Shown: positions 26,178 through 37,282 of the stretch, one piece after another
Layout: each line of letters starts with the position of its first letter
How positions within the stretch are numbered: the first letter of the stretch is position 1
Assembly: GCA_003254905.1 (NCBI GenBank)
Contig: QANU01077392.1
Coordinates: forward strand, 310,001-374,000
Length of the DNA: 64,000 nucleotides
From: Nissolia schottii
Taxonomy: Eukaryota; Streptophyta; Magnoliopsida; Fabales; Fabaceae
Direction of reading: 5' to 3'
Notes under the pieces: model-generated
Told to the model about the DNA's origin: nothing
Database searches by the model: none
The model's input: the letters and a program-made list of their open reading frames with translations, nothing else
Translations under genes and position numbers: made by a program

Positions 26178-26402
26178 AGTTAAACATCCTGGGAGAACAA
26201 GAAAAAAGGGCACAACAAGGGATAATAGAGAAAACTAATAATAATATTATTGATGATTGTGTTCTGAATACAAAAATGACATGCCTATTTATATGTGAGA
26301 ATATGATAAAAATATAATGATAAAAATCAAATTAAATCACAAATAAATAAATCTAAGATAAGTTAGAATAAGATATGATAATATCTTAATTTATTCTTAA
26401 CA
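26178..26402 (-). repeat. 3' LTR of the minus-strand copia-type element
   Basis: Direct-repeat partner of 27097-27340. Both share GGGCACAACAA(G/A)GGATAATAGAG, a TAATAATATTATTGATG block and an AAATAAATCTAAGATAAG block. It has fewer bases than its partner because of small deletions. Confidence 0.8.
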
Positions 26403-26454
26403 CCCTCGCTCAAGGTAAAGCTCATAAAGCTTTAAGTTTGTCACAATTAAATAG

Positions 26455-26585
26455 CTATAGTGTTTGCATAGAAGCAGACGGGTTGTGTCTACACAGAAGC
26501 GAATAGGTCATGTTTGCATAGAAATAGATGGGTCAAGTCTGCACTAAAGCGGGTGTGTCAAGTTTGAATGGAAGCAGGAACGACG
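26455..26585 (+). repeat. degenerate tandem repeat inside the LTR element
   Basis: Four or so units of about 30-35 bp follow one another, each built as (GC)ATAGAAGCAGACGGGT-(T/C)(A/G)(T/A)GT(C/T)T or a variant (ACAGAAGCGAATAGGTCATG, ATAGAAATAGATGGGTCAAG, ACTAAAGCGGGTGTGTCAAG). A second degenerate repeat with GGCTACGTGGAACCAA and CA(A/G)(C/T)AATATGGG(G/T)T follows at about 26590-26930. These arrays look like the expanded internal region of a non-autonomous retroelement. Confidence 0.65.
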
Positions 26586-27096
26586 AGGTATATATAGGCT
26601 ACGTGGAACCAACTGAAGGCAGCAGGAGTCTTCATGGAGGCAAGAGAGGCAACAATAATTTAGGCATGTGCAAAAACAAAGTGTCGAATCTATATGTAAA
26701 GAGGAATGACACAGTCGTTTGTAGACAGGTTGCGAAGAAATAGCAAAGGCAACACCGAAACTGGGAAGAACTAACAGTAGGTAATAGTTTGGGCTACGTG
26801 GAACCAAGAGTAAGCAACAATATGGGTTGGACAGAACCAGCAGTGACAACGATATGAGGTTGAACGGCATCAAAGACAGCAATATGGGGTTAGGCGAAAT
26901 CAGTGGAGACAGCAGACAATATGGATCTATAGAAGTCGAGAAGGTAGAAAAGTGGAGACAACCATGGATAATTTTTGTGGAGAGAGAAAACAAATAAACT
27001 CAGAGTATCGAAAATGTAACAAGATTGTACAGAGACAACCGGTAAGGAGACACGGTTGATACGCAAGTCATGGTGGATGTCATGGTTCTGATATGA

Positions 27097-27340
27097 TGTT
27101 AATCATCATGAGAAAACAAGAAAAGGGGGCACAACAAAGGATAATAGAGAAAGCTGATAATAATATTATTGATGGTTGTGTGATTTAAGAGTGCAAAGAT
27201 GATATGCTTACTTATAGCTAAGAATAAGATAAAAATATAATGAAAAGAATCAAACTCAATCAAGCCAAATCACAATCAAATAAATCTAAGATAAGATGAG
27301 ATATAATAAGATATGATAATATTTTAATTTGTTCTTAGCA
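27097..27340 (-). repeat. 5' LTR of the minus-strand copia-type element
   Basis: On the minus strand it runs from TGCTAAGAACAAATTAA to GATGATTAACA and is followed by the primer-binding-site remnant. Confidence 0.8.
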
Positions 27341-29266
27341 TAAGATGAAGATGAACAATATAGTAGAGAGGTAAAAGGTCGTGGATGAAAAAGGGAGAAT
27401 AAGAAACATATCCAGTATTATGTCTTGGTGAGTGCAATAAAAAATAGGCTAAAGATTGCTTACAATTTAAGCATGGTCTCCCGGTTATAAGTAGCCTAAT
27501 TGACCAGGTCAATGGTCCCAACATTTATATTATTTATAGTTGCTCATGCATCCAATGGTCACAAAAAGAATTAAGCTAAAACAAAAAATAACAAGGCCAA
27601 AAGCCCAATGATCCTACACGAATGTCACGTGACAAGATGGGGCGGCACACGTGTGAGATATGGTAAAACCCAAATCCATATTGCTAACTCAATACCATAA
27701 ATATTTACATGTGAACCAAGTTCACTTATAACAACTTAACTTAAGACAATACCAAGTAATATGAGACTTTCCTTTTAGCCAAACTAATGAATAAGTTCGA
27801 AACACACATAAAGACCCTTTAATCCAATAGCACCATCATTTTATCCACCGTCTACTCACCCTACCACCACCGCAATCGTAACCTCACACTATTCTTATAG
27901 AGTGAAATCGTTGTTGGCCAACTCTCTACAATTAGAGTTTAACATGTGTTTTTTCGCCCCTAAAAACCCACTGCATGTTTGAATCCTCATTTTCACTAAA
28001 TTGCTTGTAGTGGTGCGATAGTGGTGTGATGAGGCTAAAGGAGTAGGTTGGGTGCATTTGTGGTTGGGTATTTTGGGGGGAAAAAGATGGTGGTGGTTGA
28101 GGGGAAGAAGTTGGGTGGTCTTGTGACAACGATGGGTGAGCGGGTGGTGATGACTAGTGTGGTGGTGGTAAGATGAGGGAATGAAAGTGTCCAAAGGATT
28201 TCATTCATGACGAACCTTTAAAATAGGGTCAACTATGAGCTTTTGTTTGTTGTATCGTTAGATGTTAGAGGTTTAATTTTAATTATTATTTTTTAATCCA
28301 ACAATAAAAACTAAACTGACCATCAACGAATTCTATACTTAGAGTCTAGGATAAAATGATTTTGTATCCGGCTAAGCATTTCATCACAAGTTGGTTGGGT
28401 GATGTTATCACCGTAGATATTATTTGTCCACTTTTTGAATTGTCTGAGAATCTCTTTGTGTGTGTGTATATATGTCAAGGAATAATTTTTCCGATTCTGA
28501 TATTATAAGGACCAACTTGAGGGTTTACTCTTTAAATTAGGATCAACAAAAATCATTTTTTTTTCATTTAGTCATTATCATAAGTCAGTTTTATTTTACT
28601 TGGATGAAATGATTGTGAGTCAATTTAGAAAAACTCTTAATTAGACACAAAGACTAAACATCATTTTTGGACACATTCACAATAAAAGTGAGTTATACTT
28701 GATGGAACCCATCAACACACGGTGGAACATACAATAAAAGTGATAAGATGTATTAGTCTAATGCCCAACCAAAAATTTATTTGTCAATATGTTTTTGGTG
28801 TAAAGTTTCCATTTATAGAAAAACAGAACGGGCGAGGCCCAATTGCTATAGAAGGAGACAAAATAAACACCATACACAAAGCCCAACAATTGGGATAGAA
28901 CCACCCCTAATAACAAGACAGGGAATCCCTGTTGATGATAACATTCAGAGAGGGAGAGCGATTGAGAACCTAGTCCAATGCTAACATAATTTTTCAAAGG
29001 ACAAAGAATGTAACTGAAATAGATTCAAAGCCCACAGAAAAATCCCCCATGCCTTCATAGGCCCAAGTTGTTGGTAGAGTGTCAAAAAGGGACACAACCA
29101 AAAAGAACTGGGGCAGTACATATTGATTCATAAATAATATACACTCGGGCCCAGGCCCAATATTGACCCAAGTAACCAGAAACGAAATAATTAAAAAAAA
29201 AAAAGAAGATATTTTGTTTTTTAAAAAAGAATTAAAATTGGAAAGAGGCGGGGGAGAAGCGAAAAA
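27341..29266. other. intergenic DNA upstream of the HD2 gene
   Basis: No gene recognised. The overlapping frames around 27895-28194 arise from a simple GTGGTG/CACCAC-rich stretch. The last few hundred bases must include the distal HD2 promoter. Confidence 0.5.
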
Positions 29267-29297
29267 AAACCCTAGCCAAGGCAAGATATATATTAAA
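29267..29297 (+). promoter_or_regulatory. telo-box and TATA-like element of the HD2 gene
   Basis: AAACCCTA at 29267-29274 is a plant telo-box, common in promoters of ribosomal, nucleolar and cell-growth genes. TATATATTAAA at about 29286-29296 is a TATA-like box 112-122 bp upstream of the ATG. A second AAACCC motif follows near 29305. This predicts a start near 29320 and a leader of about 90 nt. HD2 proteins are nucleolar, so a telo-box fits, but its function here is inferred. Confidence 0.55.
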
Positions 29298-29407
29298 ACC
29301 CTTAAACCCTTTCTTCTCATAATTTTGGCTCCTCCTCCTTCCTCACACAAACGCAGCTCGCTTGTTTTTTTTTTGTGCCTCTTTCACTTTCTCTCTCTTT
29401 CATTGCA

Positions 29408-31969
29408 ATGGAGTTCTGGGGTAAACCTTCTCTTCTCTATCCTCTCTTTTATTTAATTTTGTTCCCCTTGCTTCATTTTTTTTTCGAATTTTTTTTCTGC
29501 TCGAAACTTTTTGCTTAAACTTGTGCAATCTTCAAATCTGTTTCGATTTCTCTTTAATTCGATTTTTTTTTTGCGCTATATTGTTGTAGACGACTAGGGT
29601 ATTCAGCTACAGATATTGCTCTACGCGCTTCTTCTCTTTTATTCCCTTACAAATTCAATGTTTTCGTACGAATTTATGCCTTTTAATAAAATATGCAAGC
29701 ATAGCTCATCTATAAATTAGGGTTTCTAATTTGTATGAATTCAAGGATTTTATTTTTTCCTTGTGCGACTCTGTGATCTTATTATGAATGTTCGGAATCG
29801 AAAATTTTAGGTGTTGAGGTTAAGCCTGGGGAGTCTGTTAAGGTGGACCAAGTGGACCTAATTGGTGCAGAGATACACCTTTCTCAGGTTCGCATTTCTT
29901 TATTTATTTAAGTTAATTTTTCATTCAATTATTGTTTTTTTCTTTAATTCTGTTGCCTTTGCGTTTGGACAAAAATCTTCTAATGTGTGTGCTGCACTCC
30001 TTCAGATTGCACTAGGCGAGGCGAAGAAAGGCAAGTCGAGCGAGCCTGTGGTTCTGTACTTGAAAGTCGGAGAGCAGAAACTTGTTTTGGGAACACTTAA
30101 TAGGGATAACATTCCTCAAATCTTGTTGGATGTGTATTTAGACTCGGAGTTTGAGCTCTCACACACTTCGAAAGATGCTAGCGTCTATTTCATTGGTCAG
30201 AGGCAGGAAGAATATCCTTGGCACTCTTAATTTGTATTAAATTGTTTTACCGCTTTTTTTTGTGTGATTACTTTTCTAAAGAAAGTGATACCTTCTGAAA
30301 TGATCTTAACAACTGGGGAGAAAATTAATTGTTAGATGTTTTATATTGAACAAATTTCATAATATGTGCCATTCTTTTCTCTTATCAACAGTTGAAATTG
30401 TGAACTTTGCTTGAAATTCCTTTCCTTAATAGGTTGATTGAAATTCTGGTTCTGATGATTGTATGGGCACAGCATGAAAGATTTTTTTTTTTTACTATTT
30501 ATTAATTTTTTTTCAAAACTGATTATCATCCTAATATCTCGGTACATACTATGTTTTACATTTCACTTCTTCATCTCTGGTGTTTCTTTAACTTCTGATG
30601 TGTTCGCGGTGCCACTGATGAACCTTTTGAGGGATCTGATGACTTTTCTGGTATGGCTTGAATGCCCTTTTTTTTCTTGAACTTGTTATTGATTTATGAT
30701 TGAGTTGGTTGCTCAGCCTCAAACATTGTTCCATTTTGTTTGATTTGGACAGAGAGTGATGATGAACATCCAGTGATTGGCCAAGATAATGGTAAATGCT
30801 TATCCTTAATCTGAAACTTGTATTTAGTTGTGCATACTAGTACATAAGTAACCGACAATTATCTTATTTTAGGAAAACCTGCGACAGAAGCTGGAAAGGC
30901 AAAGGTTCCTGAATCTAAAAAAGCTGTTGCTGGGGCACCAGCAAAACAAGTCAAGATTGTTGATCCGAAGAAGGTTGAAGAGGATGACTCTGATGATGAA
31001 TCTGATGATGATTTTGAGTCTGACAATGATGATGAGTCTGGAAGTCCTGATGAGGTAATTTAGCCACTTTGGGTTCAACTTACGCTTTGTTGGAATTTAT
31101 TCTTCTGTATATTTGATGTCTTGAAGCATTTTCTGTAATCTAATAAGCTCAGAAGGATGAAATGAGGTGCTTGTGCAAATTATTTTTCTGTAGTAAAACA
31201 TTGCTTTTGGTCTTGAATATGAGGAATCTCTTGATTTTGCTAACTGGTGTATTGTTTTTGTGGGAACAAACTAACACTGCATGATTGATCATTATAGATG
31301 GATGCTGATAGTGACGAGGATAGCGAGAGTGATGAAGATGAAGAGACCCCTGCTAAGAAGGTATTGATATTATAGCAGTTGTGTACTGATTGCTTTTTCA
31401 TTTTATCATATAATGTCTTATGGTTATGGATTTGATAAGTAGACATCATGAGCTAAAAACATGATATTATGTTTTTTGAAGGTCGATCAGGGCAAGAAGA
31501 GACCTAATGAGTCTGCATCGAAAACCCCAGTTTCTACCAAGAAAGTGAAAAATGCCACTCCTGAAAAGACTGGTGAGGCTATTATCTAAACGTTGCTTTA
31601 AAATTTATATTAGTTTTCTCCTCAGTTCTTCCCTTTTTATCCATAGATGTTGATATGCTTTGGACATTGGTGTGTTGTTGAGAAATGCGTAGCAAATCAT
31701 ATATTATTGTTTAAAATTATATTAGTTTTCTCCTCAGATCTTCCATATATGTTTTTATATTGAGCTCATACTAGACCCGCACTTAGCAAATCATACATTT
31801 TATATTATTGGTCATTAATTTTGTTTATAATGTAGATGGCAAGAAAAATGCACATATAGCAACTCCTCACCCCATGAAGAAGGGTGGAAAGACTCCCAAC
31901 AGCGCCGGAAAGGGCAAGAGTCCCAATTCTGGTGGACAGCACAAGAAGTCTAAGCATGGTGCTAAGTGA
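29408..31969 (+). CDS. HDT: HD2-type (plant-specific) histone deacetylase, HD2B-like
   Basis: Nine exons: 29408-29420, 29811-29887, 30006-30211, 30616-30650, 30753-30791, 30873-31054, 31298-31360, 31482-31572 and 31836-31969, giving 279 residues. Every junction is GT-AG except intron 3, which is AT-AC. The protein opens with the diagnostic MEFWGVEVKPG. It has the HD2 N-terminal nucleoplasmin-like domain (residues 1 to about 98), with His27 and Asp72 near the positions proposed as catalytic in HD2A. Acidic tracts follow at about 99-115 and 159-201 (EEDDSDDESDDD, SDEDSESDEDEE), then a Lys-rich tail with GKKRPNESASKTPVS. It ends GQHKKSKHGAK with no C2H2 zinc finger, as in Arabidopsis HD2B. HD2 proteins act in the nucleolus and nucleus in histone deacetylation and gene silencing; enzymatic activity is debated. 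Intron 8 contains an internal duplication. Confidence 0.93.
30212..30615 (+). other. AT-AC intron of the U12 (minor spliceosome) type, HD2 intron 3
   Basis: Exon 3 ends at 30211 and the intron starts ATATCCTTGG, a full match to the U12 donor core ATATCCTT. Near the other end TTTCTTTAAC (30583-30592) matches the U12 branch-site consensus TTCCTTAAC closely. The intron ends GTGCCAC at 30615, an AC terminus. Joining GA from exon 3 to T from exon 4 makes GAT and continues as DDEPFEGSDDFSESDDEH, the expected acidic HD2 segment. No AG lies between about 30549 and 30630, and an in-frame TGA sits at 30596-30598, so a GT-AG alternative cannot join these exons. The branch-to-end distance, about 24 nt, is on the long side. 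Confidence 0.9.
31601..31825 (+). repeat. imperfect tandem duplication inside HD2 intron 8
   Basis: TTATATTAGTTTTCTCCTCAG appears near 31607 and, as ATTATATTAGTTTTCTCCTC, near 31716. GCAAATCATA(T/C)AT recurs about 110 bp apart as well. The intron therefore carries a roughly 110-bp duplicated block. No splice site lies in it. Confidence 0.65.
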
Positions 31970-34900
31970 TATTGCATTTGGTACTTTATTTCTGTAGTAA
32001 AATTTTCCTTGTCATTGAGTATGGTAAAGAACATTCGATAATTTTTTCTTGGTCGAAGGGTTAAGGCGAATGCGTGGGTGGTTTGGAAATTTTGTTACTT
32101 TTATTTGACATTTGCAGATCTCTTGGTTTCGAAGTTTTGTAACTTATAATTGACATTGCTGGGATCTGACATGTGTCATAACCAAATTTTGAGGATTTCG
32201 AGATATACTTGCAATTGGTATTTGGTTAAAAAAAAATATAATTTTAAGCGAATGGTTATATGTGCGCAACTTGTTGGTAATCGTGAAATCTATTTATTGG
32301 AACTTTCGTGGTGTTGAGAATTTACTTGGTTTCAGCATTTTTTTACTTTACATGAGGCATACCAAACTCGACACTATGCCTCATTGAAACGAAGTTGATG
32401 TGCATAGAACACTCACTTGAAATTGAAGATGATTTTGGTTGTTCTTTGAAAGGCAAAGAGATTTTTGTTATCATTTTTGGATTGATTTAGAAAAGTATTT
32501 TCAAAATAAAAAGTATAATACGATTTATTTTGAAAAGAAAATGATGTTATTTTTTTTCTTAAATTTTAATTGTATAACTTTTTAAAAGTATTTCTAGTAA
32601 TTTTTTTATTTTAACTTTTTTAAAAAAAATGAAACATCGTAAATTTTTTTAAGAAATATATTTTAACTTGTTTCTTTTGTTTTCTTTAAGCAATTTTTTT
32701 TTTGTAAGTTATATCTGAACTTTTGGTTTTTTTATTATAAAAAAGGTAACCTTTTCTTTAAGCCAATTTTTTTTTTGTGTGTCAACAAAGTCAATTAAAA
32801 TGGGTCTGAATGGGTCAATGGATATTCATCAAGTAACTCACTTAAGCAATTGTGAGTATTATTTTAACGGAGAAGAAAAAAAAGTTAGATGATTAAATTT
32901 AAAATTCTCAAGTACAATTAAATTTACCCACTCTTTTATTTTATTTTTTTAAAAATGAAACTCACACTCGTCCTTTGGAGATGTTTGACAACTAGCAAAA
33001 CGCGAATAGCTAGGTGCAATTAGACATGATTTTATAAATAAATGTGTTTGATTACAATTTAAGAATTGATTTTGAAAAAAAAAACTAATTTTAAACCAGT
33101 TTTTATCTTATCTAATTGTTTTCCCCCTTTTCCATCAATTTGCCTTTTAGTTTTCAACAATTCACTCTTAAATTCTAACCAAAATTTTAGGTTCAAGATT
33201 CATTCTGTTTTAATTTAAAATTTCTTCTCTTATCTTTTTTTAAGCATGGATATGTGCTGGAGGTTGTCGTATCTGTGTAAGATATGCAGAGACGTGGATA
33301 TGTGCGCTGGCATTAGAACAAAGGATATTAATTTTATTTTTTAATAAAAATAGTACATTGAGATAATTTGTTTAATTTTACGTGAATTACATCTATTTTT
33401 TGTCTGTAATTTGTCAATTTTTATTTATAGTATATTATTTTATGTTTTATTATACAACGTATCCTAGCCGTATCGTATCCTATATTTTTAAGAAAATGTT
33501 ATATCCCTATATCCGTGTTATGTCATATTTGCATCGTCTTGTCGTTCCCATGCTTCATAGCTTATCTCGCATACTCAGCTCATCAGATTCTATCTTTGTT
33601 TTCCACTTTGCTTTGTTATCTCCATTGTCGAACAATGAACGAAGACACAAATGTTTTAGGTAAGTAAAATAATTTATCTTGTTACTATTTATAGATTTGA
33701 AGATGCTTAATTATTTGTAGATTTGTGGTGAAATTGAGTTTGCAATAAAGGTGCTTGATAAAATGTTTGATCTATGAGATATTACTTTGAATCATCGAAG
33801 TCACTTTATTTTTTTTTAATATAATTTGTTTTCGTCGCCATAAGAAAGAGATATTATTAGCTTGATAAAAGAATACTTTTTTTTTTTCCTTTAGGCGTTA
33901 ATCTTGTTATTAATTCTTATTATTTTGGTGATAAACTATACAATACATATAACACAATCTTTTGTGGGAAGAAAGACCACTTAACTTGTGTATTATACTT
34001 TTTATCAACTATAGTTAGATTTTTTTTTCAAGGTTTTATAAGTTACTAAAATATTGGATTTGATAATTTAAATTTCGATAATTTATTATTATTTTATATG
34101 AATTTATTTTGTTAAAATTTATTAATTTGTTTGATTATTTTAACATAATAAATATTGATAATATGATATTTTAAAACTAATTTTAAGTTATTTTTAAACA
34201 AAATATTGTTTAATAAAAAAATTAGTTCTTTTTTATTCAATTCATAAAATTAATCATGCTTTGTACCATATTAACTTGATTTTTAAAGTTATCAAACACA
34301 ATCTTAATCTCCTTACTCAAACAATTGCCCTGGAAGGAGAAAATGTAAAATAAACAGGTTGCGGGATGAGAAAGAAAACTAGTATTTATCCTCGTCATTT
34401 CGCATATTTATTTTTGATCTCATACTTTTTTATTTGATTTTTTTTATTTAATAATAAGACATATTCAAGCCTTAAAATAAAAATAGTTAATAAAGAAATA
34501 TATATTGAATAAATGAGAAACAGAAGAATGATATAGCTTTATTCTGATAGAGCTTGGAGTCAACATGGAGGGAGTAATCCTGATTCTTACAGAGCTTTAT
34601 CAAAAGGTAAGAATCTCGAGTTTTGGTATACTTGGGGTCGAATGGTTGTACTTAATTGCCAAATCCACATAATCAACAAACCTTGTTGTTAGCCTTTGTT
34701 CTTAAGAATCAAGTGAAGAGTTGTCAATTGGCTAAGTTTATAAGATGAAATAGTTTGAAACCTATTTTTTGTACATGAGAGATCAAACTATCAATGTGAC
34801 TTAAAAATATAGCAGAGATGGGATACTTTTGAAATCTCATCGTTATTATGACATTCAATTACATGAGGTAAATGTTAAAACAAAATTTCATGAATACCTT

Positions 34901-35600
34901 GTTATACGTAGAGGGGTGTGAGAAAATATTAAATTCCATAGAAATGTAAAGGAAACATGGTAAAGAAAGGCTACAAATAAAAATTGTAAAGGAAAACTTG
35001 TAAATGACGTGGTGCAGAAAAGTAGTTAAAATGTGATGATATGCTCTTATTTGTAGTCGTAGTTCATGTTGTGTGGTGGCTCGTGCCACTTGCTTAATGT
35101 TGAGTGGTCTTCGACAATCAATGTTGTTCATCATCTTCTTGTATTACGGTATTTATAATAGAGGGAGAGTTGATCCTTTTTTTTTTCCATTACTCTAGAT
35201 AATCACTTCATTAATGTGCCATAATAATAAATGGGAATTAAGAGTGTCTCTTTTCTATTTAAGGAAAGGAAACCTATATATTTTTTAATTTTAACAAAAA
35301 AATAAATTAACGTATTTATAAAATATTTTATTTTTAATATTTAGTATTATGCAATTTTTTAATTAGATAAAAATATAAAATTAATTCAAAAAATATTTTT
35401 TGTTCCCACCAATTTTGTATTAGCCACGATTAATGGTAGCTAAATTTAATATTTTGAATATTTTTATTTAAAATCAATTATAAGAAAACTAATTACATGG
35501 AGAATTTAAAATTCCTTTTGAAATCTAATCATTTTCTGCTTTTTTTTTAATATATAAATAAAAATGATGGCAATTTGGTGTTGTGAAAAGCTAATTTGTT
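31970..35600. other. 3' flank of HD2 and AT-rich intergenic DNA
   Basis: The first 200-300 bases should include the HD2 3' UTR. I see no canonical AATAAA close by. The remainder has long T-rich runs and no recognisable exon. The 93-codon frame at 33382-33663 is an AT-rich hydrophobic chance frame. Confidence 0.5.
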
Positions 35601-35619
35601 TGAGAGAAGTCGCTGTTGA

Positions 35620-36480
35620 GAAGGATTTGTGGAGCTTGGGATACGGGTCAAGTCCCTAGCCCTCGTCCCTCCTCCCCCATCACTTTGTGTTAGAAACTGG
35701 GACCAATTTTCACCACGTTGCAGTTGCTCTTACAGACATGACATCGTGCTGACAAAATCTAGCGGGACCAGGGATTTCTACAATGGAAAAGGCCAAGTCT
35801 CCGATCAGAGGCTCTTCTCAAGCCAATAGAGCATGGCATGTATTGAATACTTTTTTATAAAAAAAATATAATCATATAAATATTACATTTTATTTTTTGA
35901 GGAAACATAACAGGGAGAAGAACATTTTGATCCATATTTATTTTTAATGATATAAAAACTTACTTGTTTATGAAAAAGTATTAGCAGGACCCAAAGAGGA
36001 ACCGCTGGTCTTTCTCTAGTAACTGCCATGCCAGCTAACAGGTCCTCGACACACCTTGGTAGTGGCTTGAAGCACTTGTCAAATATGCTCTTGTTCTCTG
36101 GGAGGAAAGCTTTTAAGGAATGAGTTGCATGTCTCTGCCGAGATTACTACTGCTCTTGACATATTTACGACAGGAATGTGAAGGGGCGGGGCCCTCCACA
36201 ATCCACTATCCCAAGTATGTGCTTCATTCATAAGTGGGGACTCAACCAAATGAACTTAATTGTAGAAACTATGCCAACCTTGTGACTCCTTCCATCAACT
36301 GCATCACCTCAATGGCATTGCTCCATCCATACTCTTTTCTGCATCAACTGCCCTCGGCTTGCTTATGCCTAAGTTTAGCCGGTAAAGGGATGGTTTATTC
36401 ATTCTTCATGAATCCAACAAGTAATTTCTTCTTTTGGCCCGGAAAATAGTCATTCTGAATCTTCTATAATGTTCAACCAA
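35620..36480. other. GC-richer patch, possible decayed gene fragment (unidentified)
   Basis: Between AT-rich flanks this segment has gene-like base composition and several medium frames on the plus strand. Examples are 35629-35829, ending VSDQRLFSSQ, and a stretch near 36110-36230 reading NELHVSAEITTALDIFTTGM. Stops and frame changes break it. I do not recognise a family. It may be a pseudogene or retroposon piece. Confidence 0.3.
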
Positions 36481-37130
36481 ATCCTATTATTCTTTGCTAC
36501 CACTAGTTATTTGGCTCAGACCACCTACACAACATTATTTTAATCTTTACCGTCCATTCAACAAAACTAATTCGTTAGATAGATTTGTTACGCAACGTCA
36601 CCCACCCAACAGGGATCGTCTACATTCATATCAATTTATGGATGGCACGACATTTTCGTTTATTTTAAAAAAACAAAATTAAATAACTTAAATTGATTAA
36701 CAATCACTTTTTTTTTTTAATTTTTTATGTAATGCACGGACCACGTCATCTTAATTAAAGAACTTTAATTCACTTTGATAGTGCAAATTTTGCACAGTTG
36801 TTTATTTCTTTTCTCAAATGTTTCCTAACGTTTAGGGTTTAGAGCTTATGTCATGTCAAAAACATGATTAAATCCTCCAAAATCTTTCATTTCCTCATCT
36901 TAAAGAAATCTTAGTTCCAGCCACACTCAACAACTGTTTAAAGAAAAACAACGGGAAAAACAGTGTAGCAAAACAAATGAAGCGGGGCAAGTAGCATAAG
37001 CATTCAACACCTACTGGATTTGAGACGTTTAAATATCCTCACAAAGTAAATATACAATCTTAACATACAAATAAAGCCTCCAATTTTCGTCTAATACATA
37101 TCCTCAAAAGCTAGAAACTAAAAAGAGAAA
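36481..37130. other. intergenic DNA between convergent HD2 and U2AF35 genes
   Basis: Nothing recognisable. Transcripts of HD2 (plus) and U2AF35 (minus) converge on this broad interval but end several kilobases apart. Confidence 0.5.
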
Positions 37131-37282
37131 ATGCGAAATAAAGCCGCCTCCGACATGCCAGAAGACCACACCTACAAATTGATCCTAAGAAGATTGCTTC
37201 GGCAGCCGTAGTCGCTTTTGAAGATCACCGAAACAGTAACCTGGGTTAAACATCCCCTGCCAGTGCGCACCCCAAACAAGAC

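Larger units (their letters stand above)
26178..27340 (-). mobile_element. TRIM-sized non-autonomous copia-type LTR element (minus strand)
   Basis: Two direct repeats of about 225-244 bp (26178-26402 and 27097-27340) flank 694 bp of non-coding DNA. On the minus strand each LTR starts TGTTAAGAA or TGCTAAGAA. The right-hand LTR ends GATTAACA and is followed at once by TCATATCAGAACC, a decayed copy of the methionine-tRNA primer-binding site TGGTATCAGAGCC. The left-hand LTR is preceded on that strand by GAGCGAGGG, a plausible polypurine tract. The element therefore reads right to left. It has no gag or pol. The internal region carries tandem-repeat arrays, listed separately. The flanking pentamers do not match clearly, so the target duplication is lost or my borders are a few bases off. 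Confidence 0.82.

Noticed and set aside
26544..26993. 149-codon minus-strand frame in the LTR element
   Set aside because: It is a low-complexity translation of the tandem repeats with no gag or pol similarity.
29862..30230. A 122-codon single-exon gene at the HD2 locus
   Set aside because: It begins in intron 2 with a TTG and stops inside intron 3. Spliced HD2 explains the conserved part.
30194..30650. A GT-AG alternative for HD2 intron 3 (donor GTCAGA at 30195, acceptor TTTTGAG near 30630)
   Set aside because: That junction leads to a TGA stop within two codons and loses the DDEPFEGSDDFS segment.
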